A DNA stretch of 64,000 nt from Simiduia curdlanivorans (GCF_030409605.1 NZ_JAUFQG010000004.1:1986501-2050500), one strand, 5' to 3'; counted from the stretch's first letter, positions 8,580-17,716 are shown. The notes: generated by a model from the letters alone, not told the origin. Translations and numbers: made by a program.

Positions 8580-9113
8580 CTATTCCTTCGCGTCGCTGTT
8601 TTTTTTCTGGGGTTGAAGAATCATTTTTACCCGGGAATTATTACTGTCTCGGCTGCCGGCTTCCACCAGCGCGAGATGAATGTCGTAGTTAATAATATCG
8701 CCCGTCACGATGGAGCCGTCTTGTTCAACTTGCGCGTTTTCAGTGATGGTTAATTTATCTTCTACAACCTCGTACTTGAGCGTGTTGCCGCGCGCAATAA
8801 TCACTTCTTTGTCGAGTGCCGGCTTTTGTTGAAAGTGCGCGGGCGCGCCGGTGGCAACAATGCGGTTAACTTTTTTCTCGGCGCTGTGGATGACAATTTT
8901 ATCGGCAACAATATGAATGCTACCTTGATCCATTTGCACGTTGCCGGTGTAAACAGTGATGCCTTTATTTTGATCCTGCGTTGCTTTGTCGGCTTCGATC
9001 TGAATCGGTTGGTCGCGATCCTCGGGTAGGCCGTAACTTAAAACGCTGGTCAGCGCCAAGGCTAGGATGGTTGTATTTTTAACAGCACCTTTAACGGTAT
9101 TAATAAGGGGCAT
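8580..9113 (-). CDS. lptA: Periplasmic LPS transport protein LptA
   Basis: A 177-residue OstA-like protein with an N-terminal signal sequence (TTILALALTSVLSYG) and the beta-jellyroll pattern PIQIEADKATQDQNKG, VYTGNVQMDQGSIHIVADKI. LptA monomers stack into a periplasmic bridge carrying LPS from LptC to LptD. Its first codons overlap the end of lptC by 14 bp. The C-terminal tail is Lys-rich (QPQKKNSDAKE). Confidence 0.94.
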   Translation of the reverse strand: MPLINTVKGAVKNTTILALALTSVLSYGLPEDRDQPIQIEADKATQDQNKGITVYTGNVQMDQGSIHIVADKIVIHSAEKKVNRIVATGAPAHFQQKPALDKEVIIARGNTLKYEVVEDKLTITENAQVEQDGSIVTGDIINYDIHLALVEAGSRDSNNSRVKMILQPQKKNSDAKE

Positions 9114-9684
9114 GGGTTCCTCTTACCTTGTGTTTAAGCGTGAGTGTTTGGGCCTTCATGTCAGCGGTTAAACCCACTGCAGTGGTTGTGCCCGTCGGTG
9201 TAATGATTTTTACCGGCTGGTCGGTATCGGCTATTTGACGCTTAGTAAAATAGATCATTCGATCGGTAAAGAGTTCCGTTATGCCTTTGACTGGATCTTC
9301 CTGCCATAAATGCACGTTGCCAATCAGTTCAACTTGCTGGCCTTTTTCTGTCGCGCGCCCCTGATCGGCTGTGATGTGCCAAGGGCGGGTGTTGTGCGTG
9401 AAAATTTGGGCTTCTATGGTTTCTATTAGGGTGTAGTCTTGATCGCTCGCCTTGCCTTTGGGTTGGAAGTGATCGGCGCGCGCACCGGTGATGTGTTGGC
9501 TTAAGCTTCCGCTCACATCGTATTGTTTGCTAATAAAGTTGGTAATAAAAAAAGCCGGTGCCATTTGTTGGTCTTTAGCGCTGCCTTTATCGAACAGTCG
9601 GCTGGACGGGTTGTCGACACTAAACAGATAAACAACAACCATAATGGCGATAATTATTGGCAGTAATTTCTTTAGTATTGCCAT
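9100..9684 (-). CDS. lptC: LPS export system protein LptC
   Basis: A 194-residue protein with a single N-terminal membrane anchor (residues 8-23, LPIIIAIMVVVYLFSV) and a periplasmic jellyroll domain containing SQHITGARADHFQ and VELIGNVHLWQ, which are typical of LptC. It links the LptBFG transporter to LptA. It sits 4 bp after kdsC and overlaps lptA. Confidence 0.93.
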   Translation of the reverse strand: MAILKKLLPIIIAIMVVVYLFSVDNPSSRLFDKGSAKDQQMAPAFFITNFISKQYDVSGSLSQHITGARADHFQPKGKASDQDYTLIETIEAQIFTHNTRPWHITADQGRATEKGQQVELIGNVHLWQEDPVKGITELFTDRMIYFTKRQIADTDQPVKIITPTGTTTAVGLTADMKAQTLTLKHKVRGTHAPY

Positions 9685-9688
9685 GCTT

Positions 9689-10219
9689 TTAGTCTTTACC
9701 TAAATAGACATTGAGCAGGTCTTGGTGTGTACCTTGAGATTTCATTAGGTAGTCGCAAGCCTCGCGCACCGCGCCTTCGCCACCGTTGCGGCTACTTTGC
9801 CAGTGGGCTTGGGCTACCACATCCGGGTGGGCGTTTGCTGTTGTCATGGCGAGGCCCACTTTAACCATGCAGGTTAGGTCGGGGTGATCGTCGCCCATAA
9901 AAGCGATTTGTTCTAGCGCGATAGAGTGGCTGGCGAGTATTTCTTGTAGCGCGGTAAATTTATCTTCGCGCCCTTGAATTAAAATAGTAATGCCCAGATC
10001 TTTAGCTCGGCGCTCCACCAGTGCGCTGGTGCGGCCGGTGATGATGCCCACTTTAACCCCGGTTTTTTGCAGCAGTTTTATGCCGTGGCCATCTTGCGTG
10101 TTGAACGCTTTCATCTCGTTGCCGCTGTTATCGAAATACAGCTTGCCGTCGGTTAAAACGCCGTCCACATCGAGCAGCAGTAGGCGAATGGATTGGGCAA
10201 TTTTTAAAACTTGTGTCAT
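9689..10219 (-). CDS. kdsC: 3-deoxy-D-manno-octulosonate 8-phosphate phosphatase KdsC
   Basis: A 176-residue HAD-superfamily phosphatase with no cap domain. The catalytic motif LLLDVDGVLTDG places the nucleophile and acid/base aspartates at D17 and D19; motif III is IAFMGDDHPDLTCM. It removes phosphate from KDO-8-phosphate to give KDO for the LPS inner core. It lies between kdsD and lptC, so sugar synthesis and LPS export genes share a unit. Confidence 0.95.
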   Translation of the reverse strand: MTQVLKIAQSIRLLLLDVDGVLTDGKLYFDNSGNEMKAFNTQDGHGIKLLQKTGVKVGIITGRTSALVERRAKDLGITILIQGREDKFTALQEILASHSIALEQIAFMGDDHPDLTCMVKVGLAMTTANAHPDVVAQAHWQSSRNGGEGAVREACDYLMKSQGTHQDLLNVYLGKD

Positions 10220-10237
10220 GGAGTTAACTCTTAAAAA

Positions 10238-11212
10238 CTAAACGATTCCGGCACGCAATATGTCGTGCATGTGCAGCAAACCCACGGGATGATTGTTGTC
10301 ATCCTCCACCACCAGGGCGGTAATCTTTCTTTGCTCCATGACGTTTAGCGCTTCGGCTGCTAAGAGCGATGCCTTGATAGCCTTGGGCTTTTTGTTCATG
10401 ACTTGTGCCATGGTGGCGGTGGCAAGGTTAATACCCTGATCGACATTGCGGCGCAGGTCACCGTCGGTGAAAACGCCTATTAATTGATCGTTGCTGTCGA
10501 CGATGGTAGTCATACCAAAACCGGTCCGAGTCATCTCCACCAACGCTGACGAGAGTAGGCTGTCGGGCGACACTTTTGGCAATTCGGTGCCGCTGTGCAT
10601 CAGATCGCTGGCGCGAATAAGTAGGCGTCGACCCAAGGCACCGCCTGGGTGAGAGAAGGCGAACTCTTCTTTAGTAAACCCACGCGCCTCCAATAGCGCC
10701 ACCGCGAGGGCATCGCCCATGACCAGGGTAACCGTGGTTGATGAGGTGGGGGCAAGATCGAGCGGACAGGCCTCTTCTTTAATACTGATATCTAAATTTA
10801 CGTCGGCCGCTTGTGCGAGTGGCGAATTAGGGTTGCCGGTCATGCTAATGATGTTGATTTGCATGCGCTTAAATAGCGGTATCAGCGTTAACACTTCGGC
10901 CGAGCTGCCCGAGTTGGAGATGGCGATCACCACATCATTTTTTGTGACCATGCCTAAGTCGCCATGGCTGGCTTCGCCCGGGTGCACGAAGAAGGCGGGG
11001 GTGCCAGTGCTGGCAAAGGTGGCTGCCATCTTGCCACCTATGTGGCCGGATTTACCCATGCCGGTGACGATGACGCGCCCTTGACAGGCCAAGATGATTT
11101 CACAGGCTTTAACAAACTGTTGGTCGATGCGTGCTTGTAACGCGCTCACCGCTTGCGACTCTATAGCTACGGTTCGCTTTCCCGCCTCGATAAAGGCTGT
11201 TGTCTGACTCAT
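10238..11212 (-). CDS. kdsD: D-arabinose 5-phosphate isomerase KdsD
   Basis: A 324-residue protein from ATG 11212 (an in-frame GTG lies five codons upstream). An N-terminal SIS domain holds GMGKSGHIGG at 51-60 and ISNSGSSAEVL; two CBS domains follow (from ~residue 205). It converts ribulose 5-phosphate to arabinose 5-phosphate, the precursor of KDO. It is the first gene of the minus-strand kdsD-kdsC-lptC-lptA-lptB run and stands divergent to mlaC, at the place where mlaF normally begins. Confidence 0.95.
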   Translation of the reverse strand: MSQTTAFIEAGKRTVAIESQAVSALQARIDQQFVKACEIILACQGRVIVTGMGKSGHIGGKMAATFASTGTPAFFVHPGEASHGDLGMVTKNDVVIAISNSGSSAEVLTLIPLFKRMQINIISMTGNPNSPLAQAADVNLDISIKEEACPLDLAPTSSTTVTLVMGDALAVALLEARGFTKEEFAFSHPGGALGRRLLIRASDLMHSGTELPKVSPDSLLSSALVEMTRTGFGMTTIVDSNDQLIGVFTDGDLRRNVDQGINLATATMAQVMNKKPKAIKASLLAAEALNVMEQRKITALVVEDDNNHPVGLLHMHDILRAGIV

Positions 11213-11390
11213 GTGTCGGCTCGTCACAGATGGTGGGTAGTTTAGATTGGGTAATGGTATAGTGCTAACCGCGTAATGTCAGCAATGCCGTGTTAGCTGA
11301 TGTGGGGATTGAGCCTGCAGGCTTTCACCGTTTAGTTGCTGATGTTTGTGGGCGAGCGAGAGAAACAAGTACTGATTTTGAGGAAGATGT

Positions 11391-12014
11391 ATGTGGGGTT
11401 GGATTAAAAAGTTAGCGTTTGTGGGCAGTTTATTGGCTACGCAAGTGGGTTTTGCTGCATCTACTGTTGGCCCCCACGAGGTGGTCGTGAAAGTGGTCGA
11501 TGATTTGCGGGTTGCCGTGCGCAAGCACAGCGATGCAACAGACCCAGAAGGGCTGGCCCTGATGCAGGAAATGCGCAGTATTTTAGAGCCAGTGGTCGAC
11601 TTTGGTTTTATCGCAAAAGTCGTCATGGGCGATACTGCAAAATCAGCCACTAAAGATCAGGTTGGCCGATTTGAAGCGGTTTTTCGTGAAAGCTTGGTGT
11701 CTACCTATGCGAAAGGCATGAAGGGCTATGTAGAAGCGGAGATGAATATTCCCCCGCTTGGCCCAGAAGCGCAGGGGCAAAATCGCGTTGCTGTGCGTCA
11801 GGAGGTGACTACTACATCCGGTATTCAAGTCATTGATTACACCATGGCGAAAAACAGAAGCTCGGGCGAGTGGAAGTTGATCAACGTGGTTCTGAATGGT
11901 ATTAACTTGGGTAAAACCTTTCGAAGCCAATTCGCCCAGGCTATTAAGCAGCACAACGGTGACGTTGATAAAGTTATCGAGCTTTGGGCTCAGGCGCCAC
12001 AGGCTAAGTCTTAG
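11391..12014 (+). CDS. mlaC: MlaC/Ttg2D family periplasmic phospholipid-binding protein, orphan
   Basis: A 207-residue secreted protein: signal peptide 1-23 (SLLATQVGFAA at its end), then the MlaC fold with VVKVVDDLRVAVRK, DFGFIAKVVMGD and WKLINVVLNGINLGKTFRSQF. MlaC shuttles phospholipids between MlaA-OmpC at the outer membrane and the MlaFEDB ABC transporter. In relatives it is the fourth gene of mlaFEDCB. Here the 178 bp between it and kdsD contain no mlaF, mlaE or mlaD, and mlaB is missing after it. A terminator follows directly, so the gene stands alone. Confidence 0.93.
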   Translation: MWGWIKKLAFVGSLLATQVGFAASTVGPHEVVVKVVDDLRVAVRKHSDATDPEGLALMQEMRSILEPVVDFGFIAKVVMGDTAKSATKDQVGRFEAVFRESLVSTYAKGMKGYVEAEMNIPPLGPEAQGQNRVAVRQEVTTTSGIQVIDYTMAKNRSSGEWKLINVVLNGINLGKTFRSQFAQAIKQHNGDVDKVIELWAQAPQAKS

Positions 12015-12057
12015 GCGCGTTAGCCGTGCAATAGCCGGCGCAAACCAGTAAACTTGG

Positions 12058-12088
12058 CACCCCCTTTATTGGGGGTGTTTTTGTTTTT
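12058..12088 (+). terminator. Rho-independent terminator after mlaC
   Basis: A perfect 7-bp stem CACCCCC/GGGGGTG with a 6-nt loop is followed by TTTTTGTTTTT. It isolates mlaC from ibaG-murA. Confidence 0.9.
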
Positions 12089-12140
12089 GGGCCTTTGATT
12101 TCGAGGTTCATGGTCGAAAAGTGAACAATTGAGGTGGTAA

Positions 12141-12371
12141 ATGCAACCGAGTGAAATAAAAGCGCTGCTAGAGGCGAATATTGCGGGTAGCCAAGTCGAG
12201 GTGAGTTCGGACGGCAGTCACGTCACCGTTAAGGTTGTGAGTGCCGTTTTTGAAGGGCTGCGCCCAGTTCAAAAGCAGCAGTTAGTGTATAAAGTGTTGG
12301 CCGATCAAATTGCCAGCGGCGCTATTCACGCTGTGCACATGCAAACCTTGACGCCAGCAGAAGCGGGTTAG
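12141..12371 (+). CDS. ibaG: BolA/IbaG family iron-sulfur regulator
   Basis: A 76-residue BolA-like protein, initiated after GAGGTGGTAA. The signature VFEGLRPVQKQQLVYKVLAD with a following IHAVHMQTLTPAE is that of IbaG (YrbA), the BolA type found upstream of murA. The family pairs with monothiol glutaredoxins in Fe-S cluster handling and is linked to acid and envelope stress. It is 75 bp before murA. Confidence 0.93.
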   Translation: MQPSEIKALLEANIAGSQVEVSSDGSHVTVKVVSAVFEGLRPVQKQQLVYKVLADQIASGAIHAVHMQTLTPAEAG

Positions 12372-12446
12372 TACCCGTTATGCCCTGAGCCTTTGCCCTA
12401 GGCTGAGTCAATGTTTTCTTCGTTAGTTCCAATATAGAGATGTGTC

Positions 12447-13709
12447 ATGGACAAATTGTTAATCAAAGGTGGCGCTCGCCTCAATGGCGAAATTCGTATT
12501 TCTGGCGCCAAGAACTCCGGCCTACCCATTCTTGCCGCGACTTTGCTGGCAAAGGGGCCTATGCATGTTTGCAATTTGCCGCACCTCAATGACATTACCA
12601 CTATGTTGGCGTTACTGCGCTGCATGGGCGTCGACATTACGATCGACGAAAAAATGTGTGTGGAAACCAATACCGAGGGCATGACCGACTTTACCGCGCC
12701 CTATGAATTAGTGCGCACTATGCGCGCCTCGATTCTGGTGCTTGGGCCCATGTTGTCGCGCTTCGGCGAGGCCAATGTGTCCTTCCCTGGCGGCTGCGCT
12801 ATCGGGAGTCGTCCGGTGGATATCCACCTGCGCGGCCTTGAGGCCATGGGTGCAACCATCGAGGTGGATGAAGGCTATATTCGCGCCCGCTGCGACGGTC
12901 GCTTGAAAGGCGCTCATTTCTTTATGGATACCGTCACCGTCGGCGGTACCGAAAACCTCGTCATGGCTGCAGCGCTGGCCGAGGGCCGCACGGTGCTGGA
13001 GAACTCGGCGCGCGAACCGGAAATTGTTGACCTGTGTCAGTGTTTGGTGGCCATGGGGGCTAAAATTTCTGGCATAGGCACGGCTACCTTGGTTATCGAT
13101 GGTGTCGAAGAGTTGCACGGCTGTACTTACAAGGTAATGCCTGACCGTATCGAGACCGGCACCTATCTCGTGGCAGCAGCAGCCACGGGCGGAAAAGTAA
13201 AATTAAAAGATACTCGCGCCGATATTTTAGAGGCGGTTATTTTAAAGTTAGAGGAAGCTGGCGCAGAAATCACCTGCGGTGAGGATTGGATTGAGCTCGA
13301 TATGAAGGGGCGTCGACCAAAAGCGGTAAATCTAAAAACCGCACCCTATCCCGCTTTCCCCACGGATATGCAGGCGCAGTTTACCGCCATGAACGCCATT
13401 GCTGAAGGCGTGGGTATGGTAACCGAGACCATTTTCGAAAACCGTTTGATTCAGGTGCACGAATTAAACCGGATGGGTGCCCATATTACCCTGGAGGGCA
13501 ATATGGCAGTGATCAACGGTGTTGCACAGTTAAAGGCGGCGCCGGTGATGGCGTCTGATTTGCGCGCCTCGGCAAGCCTGGTTATCGCAGGCCTGGTGGC
13601 CCAGGGCGATACCTTGGTCGATCGCATTTATCACATCGATCGCGGTTATGAATGTATTGAAGAAAAATTAATGTCTTTAGGCGCGGATATTAGAAGGGTG
13701 CCCGGTTAA
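12447..13709 (+). CDS. murA: UDP-N-acetylglucosamine 1-carboxyvinyltransferase MurA
   Basis: A 420-residue enolpyruvyl transferase of normal length. The catalytic, fosfomycin-binding cysteine is C117 in PGGCAIGSRPVD; the N-terminal GEIRISGAKNSGLPIL includes the substrate Lys. It catalyses the first committed step of peptidoglycan synthesis, adding phosphoenolpyruvate to UDP-GlcNAc. Its stop TAA overlaps the hisG start by one base (TAATG), coupling it to histidine genes. Confidence 0.98.
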   Translation: MDKLLIKGGARLNGEIRISGAKNSGLPILAATLLAKGPMHVCNLPHLNDITTMLALLRCMGVDITIDEKMCVETNTEGMTDFTAPYELVRTMRASILVLGPMLSRFGEANVSFPGGCAIGSRPVDIHLRGLEAMGATIEVDEGYIRARCDGRLKGAHFFMDTVTVGGTENLVMAAALAEGRTVLENSAREPEIVDLCQCLVAMGAKISGIGTATLVIDGVEELHGCTYKVMPDRIETGTYLVAAAATGGKVKLKDTRADILEAVILKLEEAGAEITCGEDWIELDMKGRRPKAVNLKTAPYPAFPTDMQAQFTAMNAIAEGVGMVTETIFENRLIQVHELNRMGAHITLEGNMAVINGVAQLKAAPVMASDLRASASLVIAGLVAQGDTLVDRIYHIDRGYECIEEKLMSLGADIRRVPG

Positions 13710-14338
13710 TGAATAAATTAACGATAGCGCTAACCAAAGGGCGCATTCTCGAAGAGACCTTGCCCCTGTTGGCGGCCGCGGGTATCGAGCCCGAGGAAGA
13801 TATCAGTAAATCTCGGAAGCTGATTTTCGGCACCAATCAAGCCGATATCAGTTTGGTGGTATTGCGCGGATCGGATGTGCCCACCTATGTGCAGTTTGGC
13901 GCTGCGGACATGGGCGTGTCGGGCAAAGATACCTTGCTGGAGAACGGCGCCGATGGTCTTTACGAGTTGCTGGATTTAAAAATTGCTAAGTGCAGTTTAA
14001 TGACCGCGGCGATCAAAGGTGCGAAGGCTCCTGCAGGTCGTTTAAAAGTGGCAACCAAATACGTCAATGTGGCAAAGCGCTATTACGCTGCGCAGGGCCG
14101 GCAGGCGGATATCATCAAGTTATATGGTGGCATGGAGTTGGCGCCGCTGATGAATTTGGCAGATGAAATTGTCGACATCGTCGACACCGGCAACACTTTG
14201 AAGGCAAATGGTTTAGAGTCGCGCGATCACATTGCCGATATCAGTTCGCGTTTGATCGTGAACAAAGCCTCAATGAAGATGAAGCATGCGCGCATTCAGC
14301 GCATTATTGATGATATCGCTGCGGCGATCGTGGGTTAA
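13709..14338 (+). CDS. hisG: ATP phosphoribosyltransferase, short form HisG
   Basis: 209 residues: the short form lacking the C-terminal regulatory domain. MNKLTIALTKGRILEETLPLL and VDIVDTGNTLKANGL are family signatures. It joins ATP and PRPP in the first step of histidine synthesis. Short HisG works only with HisZ, which must be encoded outside this window. It starts on the murA stop codon and precedes hisD by 19 bp. Confidence 0.97.
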   Translation: MNKLTIALTKGRILEETLPLLAAAGIEPEEDISKSRKLIFGTNQADISLVVLRGSDVPTYVQFGAADMGVSGKDTLLENGADGLYELLDLKIAKCSLMTAAIKGAKAPAGRLKVATKYVNVAKRYYAAQGRQADIIKLYGGMELAPLMNLADEIVDIVDTGNTLKANGLESRDHIADISSRLIVNKASMKMKHARIQRIIDDIAAAIVG

Positions 14339-14357
14339 TTTTTAAAAGTTTATAAAC

Positions 14358-15656
14358 ATGATTTCCGAACTCTCCAGTCGCGATGCCAACTTTGATCAGC
14401 AGCTTGCGCAGTTACTCGCCTTTGAAACCGATACCGGTGAGCAGGTAGAGCAAACGGTAAAACAGATTTTGCAAGCGGTGCGCGCCGACGGCGATGCGGC
14501 GGTGCTGCGTTTTACAGCGCAGTTTGATCAACTCTCTGTGTCGGCGATGGCCGAGCTAGAAGTGAGTGCAGACCGATTGTTGGCGGCCTTTGACGGGCTG
14601 CACGCGGATAAGCGCGATGCACTCTTGTTGGCCGCCGAGCGGGTGCGGGTTTATCACCAGCGCCAGCTGCAGGCGAGCTGGCAGTATCAAGAAAGCAATG
14701 GCACGATTCTAGGTCAACAAATTACCGCTATGGAGCGGGTGGGTATTTATGTACCTGGCGGCAAGGCCGTGTATCCCTCGTCGGTGTTAATGAATGCGAT
14801 TCCCGCCAAAGTGGCGGGTGTCGATGAAATTATCATGGTGGTGCCGGCGCCCAAGGGCGAAATAAATCCTCTCGTGCTAGCCGCGGCGCACATTGCCGGT
14901 GTCGATCGGGTATTTACCATTGGCGGTGCCCAGGCAGTGGCCGCCTTAGCCTACGGCACGGCGACCATCCCCAAGGTGGATAAAATCGTCGGCCCGGGCA
15001 ATATTTTTGTGGCCACTGCTAAGCGCGCGGTATTTGGTGCCGTTGCCATCGATATGATCGCGGGCCCGTCCGAAATTCTGGTGATTTGCGATGGTCATAC
15101 AGACCCGGATTGGATTGCCATGGACCTGTTTAGTCAGGCCGAGCACGACGAGCTGGCGCAGGCCATTTTAATTTCCCCCGACGCCGCTTTTCTGCAAGCT
15201 GTAAAGGCATCCATTGCGCGCTTATTGCCGACTTTGGATCGCCAAGCGATTGCTGCAAAGTCGCTGCACGGGCGCGGGGCGTTAATTCTGGTTGAGTCCC
15301 TAGAGCAGGCGATGGCCTTATCTAACCGAATTGCGCCAGAGCACTTGGAGTTGTCGGTTGATGAGCCAGAGCGTTGGCTGCCGAGTATTCGTCATGCTGG
15401 GGCGATATTTATGGGGCGTTACACGGCTGAGGCCTTAGGTGATTACTGCGCCGGTCCGAATCATGTTTTGCCAACCTCGGGTACGGCCCGATTTTCCTCG
15501 CCCTTGGGGGTGTACGATTTTCAAAAGCGCTCGAGCTTGATCTATTGCTCGCCCCAGGGCGCTAGCGAGCTGGGTAAGTGTGCCAGCGTGTTAGCGCGCG
15601 GCGAGTCCTTAGAGGCGCACGCGCGCTCGGCTGAATATCGAATCCTCGATAAGTAA
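14358..15656 (+). CDS. hisD: Histidinol dehydrogenase
   Basis: A 432-residue enzyme with the NAD-binding and zinc motifs of HisD: YVPGGKAVYPSSVLMN, DMIAGPSEILV, SQAEHDELAQ and NRIAPEHLEL. It oxidises L-histidinol to L-histidine in two NAD-dependent steps. In pseudomonads hisC normally follows; here a convergent algW gene ends 15 bp downstream, so hisC is elsewhere. Confidence 0.97.
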   Translation: MISELSSRDANFDQQLAQLLAFETDTGEQVEQTVKQILQAVRADGDAAVLRFTAQFDQLSVSAMAELEVSADRLLAAFDGLHADKRDALLLAAERVRVYHQRQLQASWQYQESNGTILGQQITAMERVGIYVPGGKAVYPSSVLMNAIPAKVAGVDEIIMVVPAPKGEINPLVLAAAHIAGVDRVFTIGGAQAVAALAYGTATIPKVDKIVGPGNIFVATAKRAVFGAVAIDMIAGPSEILVICDGHTDPDWIAMDLFSQAEHDELAQAILISPDAAFLQAVKASIARLLPTLDRQAIAAKSLHGRGALILVESLEQAMALSNRIAPEHLELSVDEPERWLPSIRHAGAIFMGRYTAEALGDYCAGPNHVLPTSGTARFSSPLGVYDFQKRSSLIYCSPQGASELGKCASVLARGESLEAHARSAEYRILDK

Positions 15657-15671
15657 CGCTGGTAGAGGCGG

Positions 15672-16805
15672 TTAGCGACTCGGTTGCGCCGCCATCACAA
15701 GCTTCACCTCGGTTTTCTGCAGGCCGCGCTGTATGCCCAAGGTGATGCTGTCGCCGGGGCGGCTTTGTTCAATAAATTGCACCCCTTTACGGCCGTCGCC
15801 CAGCGCTATGCCATTCAGGTCGGTAATGATATCGCCAGGTCTTATCCCTACCTTGTAGGCGGGACTTTCTTTATACACCGCGGTAACTATGACGCCGAGG
15901 TTGATATCCAAGCCGAGGTTTCTGGCCAGTTGCGGCGTCATTTTTTGCGCTTCAACCCCAATCCAGCCGCGTATAACGTTGCCGTGTTCGGCGATGTCTT
16001 TCAGTGTTCGCAGCGCCATGTCGATGGGCACGGCGAAGCTAATACCCACGGAAAAGCCGGTTTTATCGAGAATCGCCGTGTTGATACCGATTAAATTTCC
16101 GCGCGCGTCAATTAATGCGCCACCGGAGTTGCCGGGGTTGATGGCGGCGTCGGTTTGGAGGTAGTTCTCGAAGGTGTTGATGCCTAAGCCGTAACGGCCA
16201 ACAGCGCTAATAATGCCCTGTGTTACTGTTTGGCCAACGCCAAAAGGGTTGCCGATGGCCAGTACCACATCGCCCACTCGCGCCTTGCTAGGGTCGCCAA
16301 TGGGAATGGCTTGGAGATTGTCTAGGTTAATTTTTAACACTGCCAGATCCGTATCTGGGTCTGTGCCAATAACGCGTGCCTGTGCCTCTCGGCCGTCGGT
16401 TAGCAGCGCCACTATTTGATCGGCGCCATTGATAACGTGGTGGTTGGTTAAGATGTAGCCCTCAGGATTCATGATAACGCCCGAACCCAGCGACGACTGC
16501 AGGCGCTCTTGCTGGGGGATGTTGGAATTGTTGTAGAAGTGGCGAAATAGCGGGTCGTTTACCAGCGGGTTGGTTTGGTTTGCCACTCGGCGCTGGGTAA
16601 AAATATTGACCACAGCGGGCGCCGTCTTTTTAACCGCATCGGCATAAGACACTGGCCCAGTACCAGGCAAATTATTCGTGACATTGGCGAGTGCTGGGCT
16701 TAGCAGGGGAGTGATCTGTTTTGAGAAAACCAGAAAAAAGAGGGCGATAAGTAGGCCGCAAGCAACTGGCCATGCCAAGTAATCGAATATTTTTTTCAAA
16801 GTCAT
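15672..16805 (-). CDS. algW: Periplasmic serine protease, DegS/AlgW type
   Basis: A 377-residue HtrA protease with one N-terminal membrane anchor (residues 12-28), a trypsin-like domain and a single PDZ domain (~280-365). The catalytic triad is visible: H123 in TNHHVI, D153 in DTDLAVLKI and S227 in GNSGGA. A single PDZ plus membrane anchor points to the DegS/AlgW subtype, which senses misfolded outer membrane proteins and cleaves the anti-sigma factor RseA/MucA to release the envelope stress sigma factor. It converges on hisD. Position next to hisD matches pseudomonad algW apart from the missing hisC. Confidence 0.93.
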   Translation of the reverse strand: MTLKKIFDYLAWPVACGLLIALFFLVFSKQITPLLSPALANVTNNLPGTGPVSYADAVKKTAPAVVNIFTQRRVANQTNPLVNDPLFRHFYNNSNIPQQERLQSSLGSGVIMNPEGYILTNHHVINGADQIVALLTDGREAQARVIGTDPDTDLAVLKINLDNLQAIPIGDPSKARVGDVVLAIGNPFGVGQTVTQGIISAVGRYGLGINTFENYLQTDAAINPGNSGGALIDARGNLIGINTAILDKTGFSVGISFAVPIDMALRTLKDIAEHGNVIRGWIGVEAQKMTPQLARNLGLDINLGVIVTAVYKESPAYKVGIRPGDIITDLNGIALGDGRKGVQFIEQSRPGDSITLGIQRGLQKTEVKLVMAAQPSR

Positions 16806-17005
16806 GCCTGCATTTGCGGTTAAAGCGCTTCATTATAGAGTATTGCGTTAGTGAAAGGTTGTGCGCCGCAGTCAATAAAAGCCGTTTGGTTTTCGGTTTG
16901 CTGTGTGTATGCCGCTTACCTGTGCGCCATATACCTGCCGCGATTGGTGTGAGTTGTGGTACGGGTTTATTTTTCGCGGCTGCGAATGCCTACGCGGGTG
17001 TGTAT

Positions 17006-17027
17006 AAAAAAGGGCACCTTAGTGCCC
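17006..17027 (-). terminator. Rho-independent terminator after zapG
   Basis: Read on the minus strand: GGGCAC, 4-nt loop, GTGCCC, then six T. It lies 8 bp beyond the zapG stop. Confidence 0.88.
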
Positions 17028-17034
17028 TCTCTGG

Positions 17035-17514
17035 TCATGCTCTGCTGTTTAATATCAGCTCTTCGTCTTCGGCGCTTGCGTCATCGTTTAAGCCAAATTC
17101 TTCGCTCAATATGCCATGTTTGCCAGGTTTTTTGGGCGCCCAGTCGGTAGGTGCTTTGTAATTGCCGTCAGCATCCAGATTGGCACTTTGCTCGAGTAAT
17201 TTACCATCGGCTGCTTGCGCTATTTGTCGACTAATGTCGGCATTACCTAGCTTTAAGGCTGAAGATGCCAGATGTTCGTGCACGTCTCGGTAAGAGCGAG
17301 TCAGGTTGTTGATTAGTTGTGACGTGTCGACAAAGTGCTGCGTCACCTCGTGTTGGTAGTCTCGCAGCTTGGCTTCCGATTCTAAAAGCTGAGCTTCGAG
17401 CTCGCGATTAATTTTTTCTTGTGGGCGCAGTGCGAACATGAGAAACGCGCCCACCACGCCGCCACAGATTAAACAGGTCAAAACGGTCAGGATTAAAGTG
17501 CTAAGCGAAAACAA
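17035..17514 (-). CDS. zapG: ZapG/YhcB family inner-membrane protein (DUF1043)
   Basis: The start was set at TTG 17514, because AGAAGGAG stands seven bases upstream; a longer frame has no ribosome site. The 159-residue product has one N-terminal membrane helix (TLILTVLTCLICGGVVGAFLMF), then a coiled-coil segment (EKINRELEAQLLESEAKLRDYQHEV) and the conserved HFVDTSQLINNLTRSYRDVHEHLA of DUF1043. YhcB/ZapG is associated with the divisome and coordination of envelope growth. The C-terminus is acidic. It is divergent to the hydrolase-zapE pair. Confidence 0.88.
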   Translation of the reverse strand: MFSLSTLILTVLTCLICGGVVGAFLMFALRPQEKINRELEAQLLESEAKLRDYQHEVTQHFVDTSQLINNLTRSYRDVHEHLASSALKLGNADISRQIAQAADGKLLEQSANLDADGNYKAPTDWAPKKPGKHGILSEEFGLNDDASAEDEELILNSRA

Positions 17515-17590
17515 AGGGGCTCTCCTTCTGGGTGCCAAATTTACAACTTACGGCTTAAAGCGCGCGGTCCTCCATGCCATAATGCGCGCC

Positions 17591-17626
17591 GAATTGCTCT
17601 ATCGAGCAATTCACGCCTACATTATA
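17591..17626 (-). promoter_or_regulatory. zapG promoter -10 and adjoining perfect inverted repeat
   Basis: On the minus strand a consensus TATAAT spans 17626-17621. Eight bases downstream, a perfect 9-bp inverted repeat GAATTGCTC-TATC-GAGCAATTC covers 17591-17612. No T-run follows, so it is not a terminator. It is either an operator or a hairpin at the 5' end of the zapG message. The -35 is poor. Confidence 0.5.
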
Positions 17627-17716
17627 TGCTGTTATTGATCTGAATGGATCACAATCTTAGAGCAAAATGTTCGTATATCGACAGTCACTTTAGAAATTTG
17701 CAGAAGGCTGACGCCC

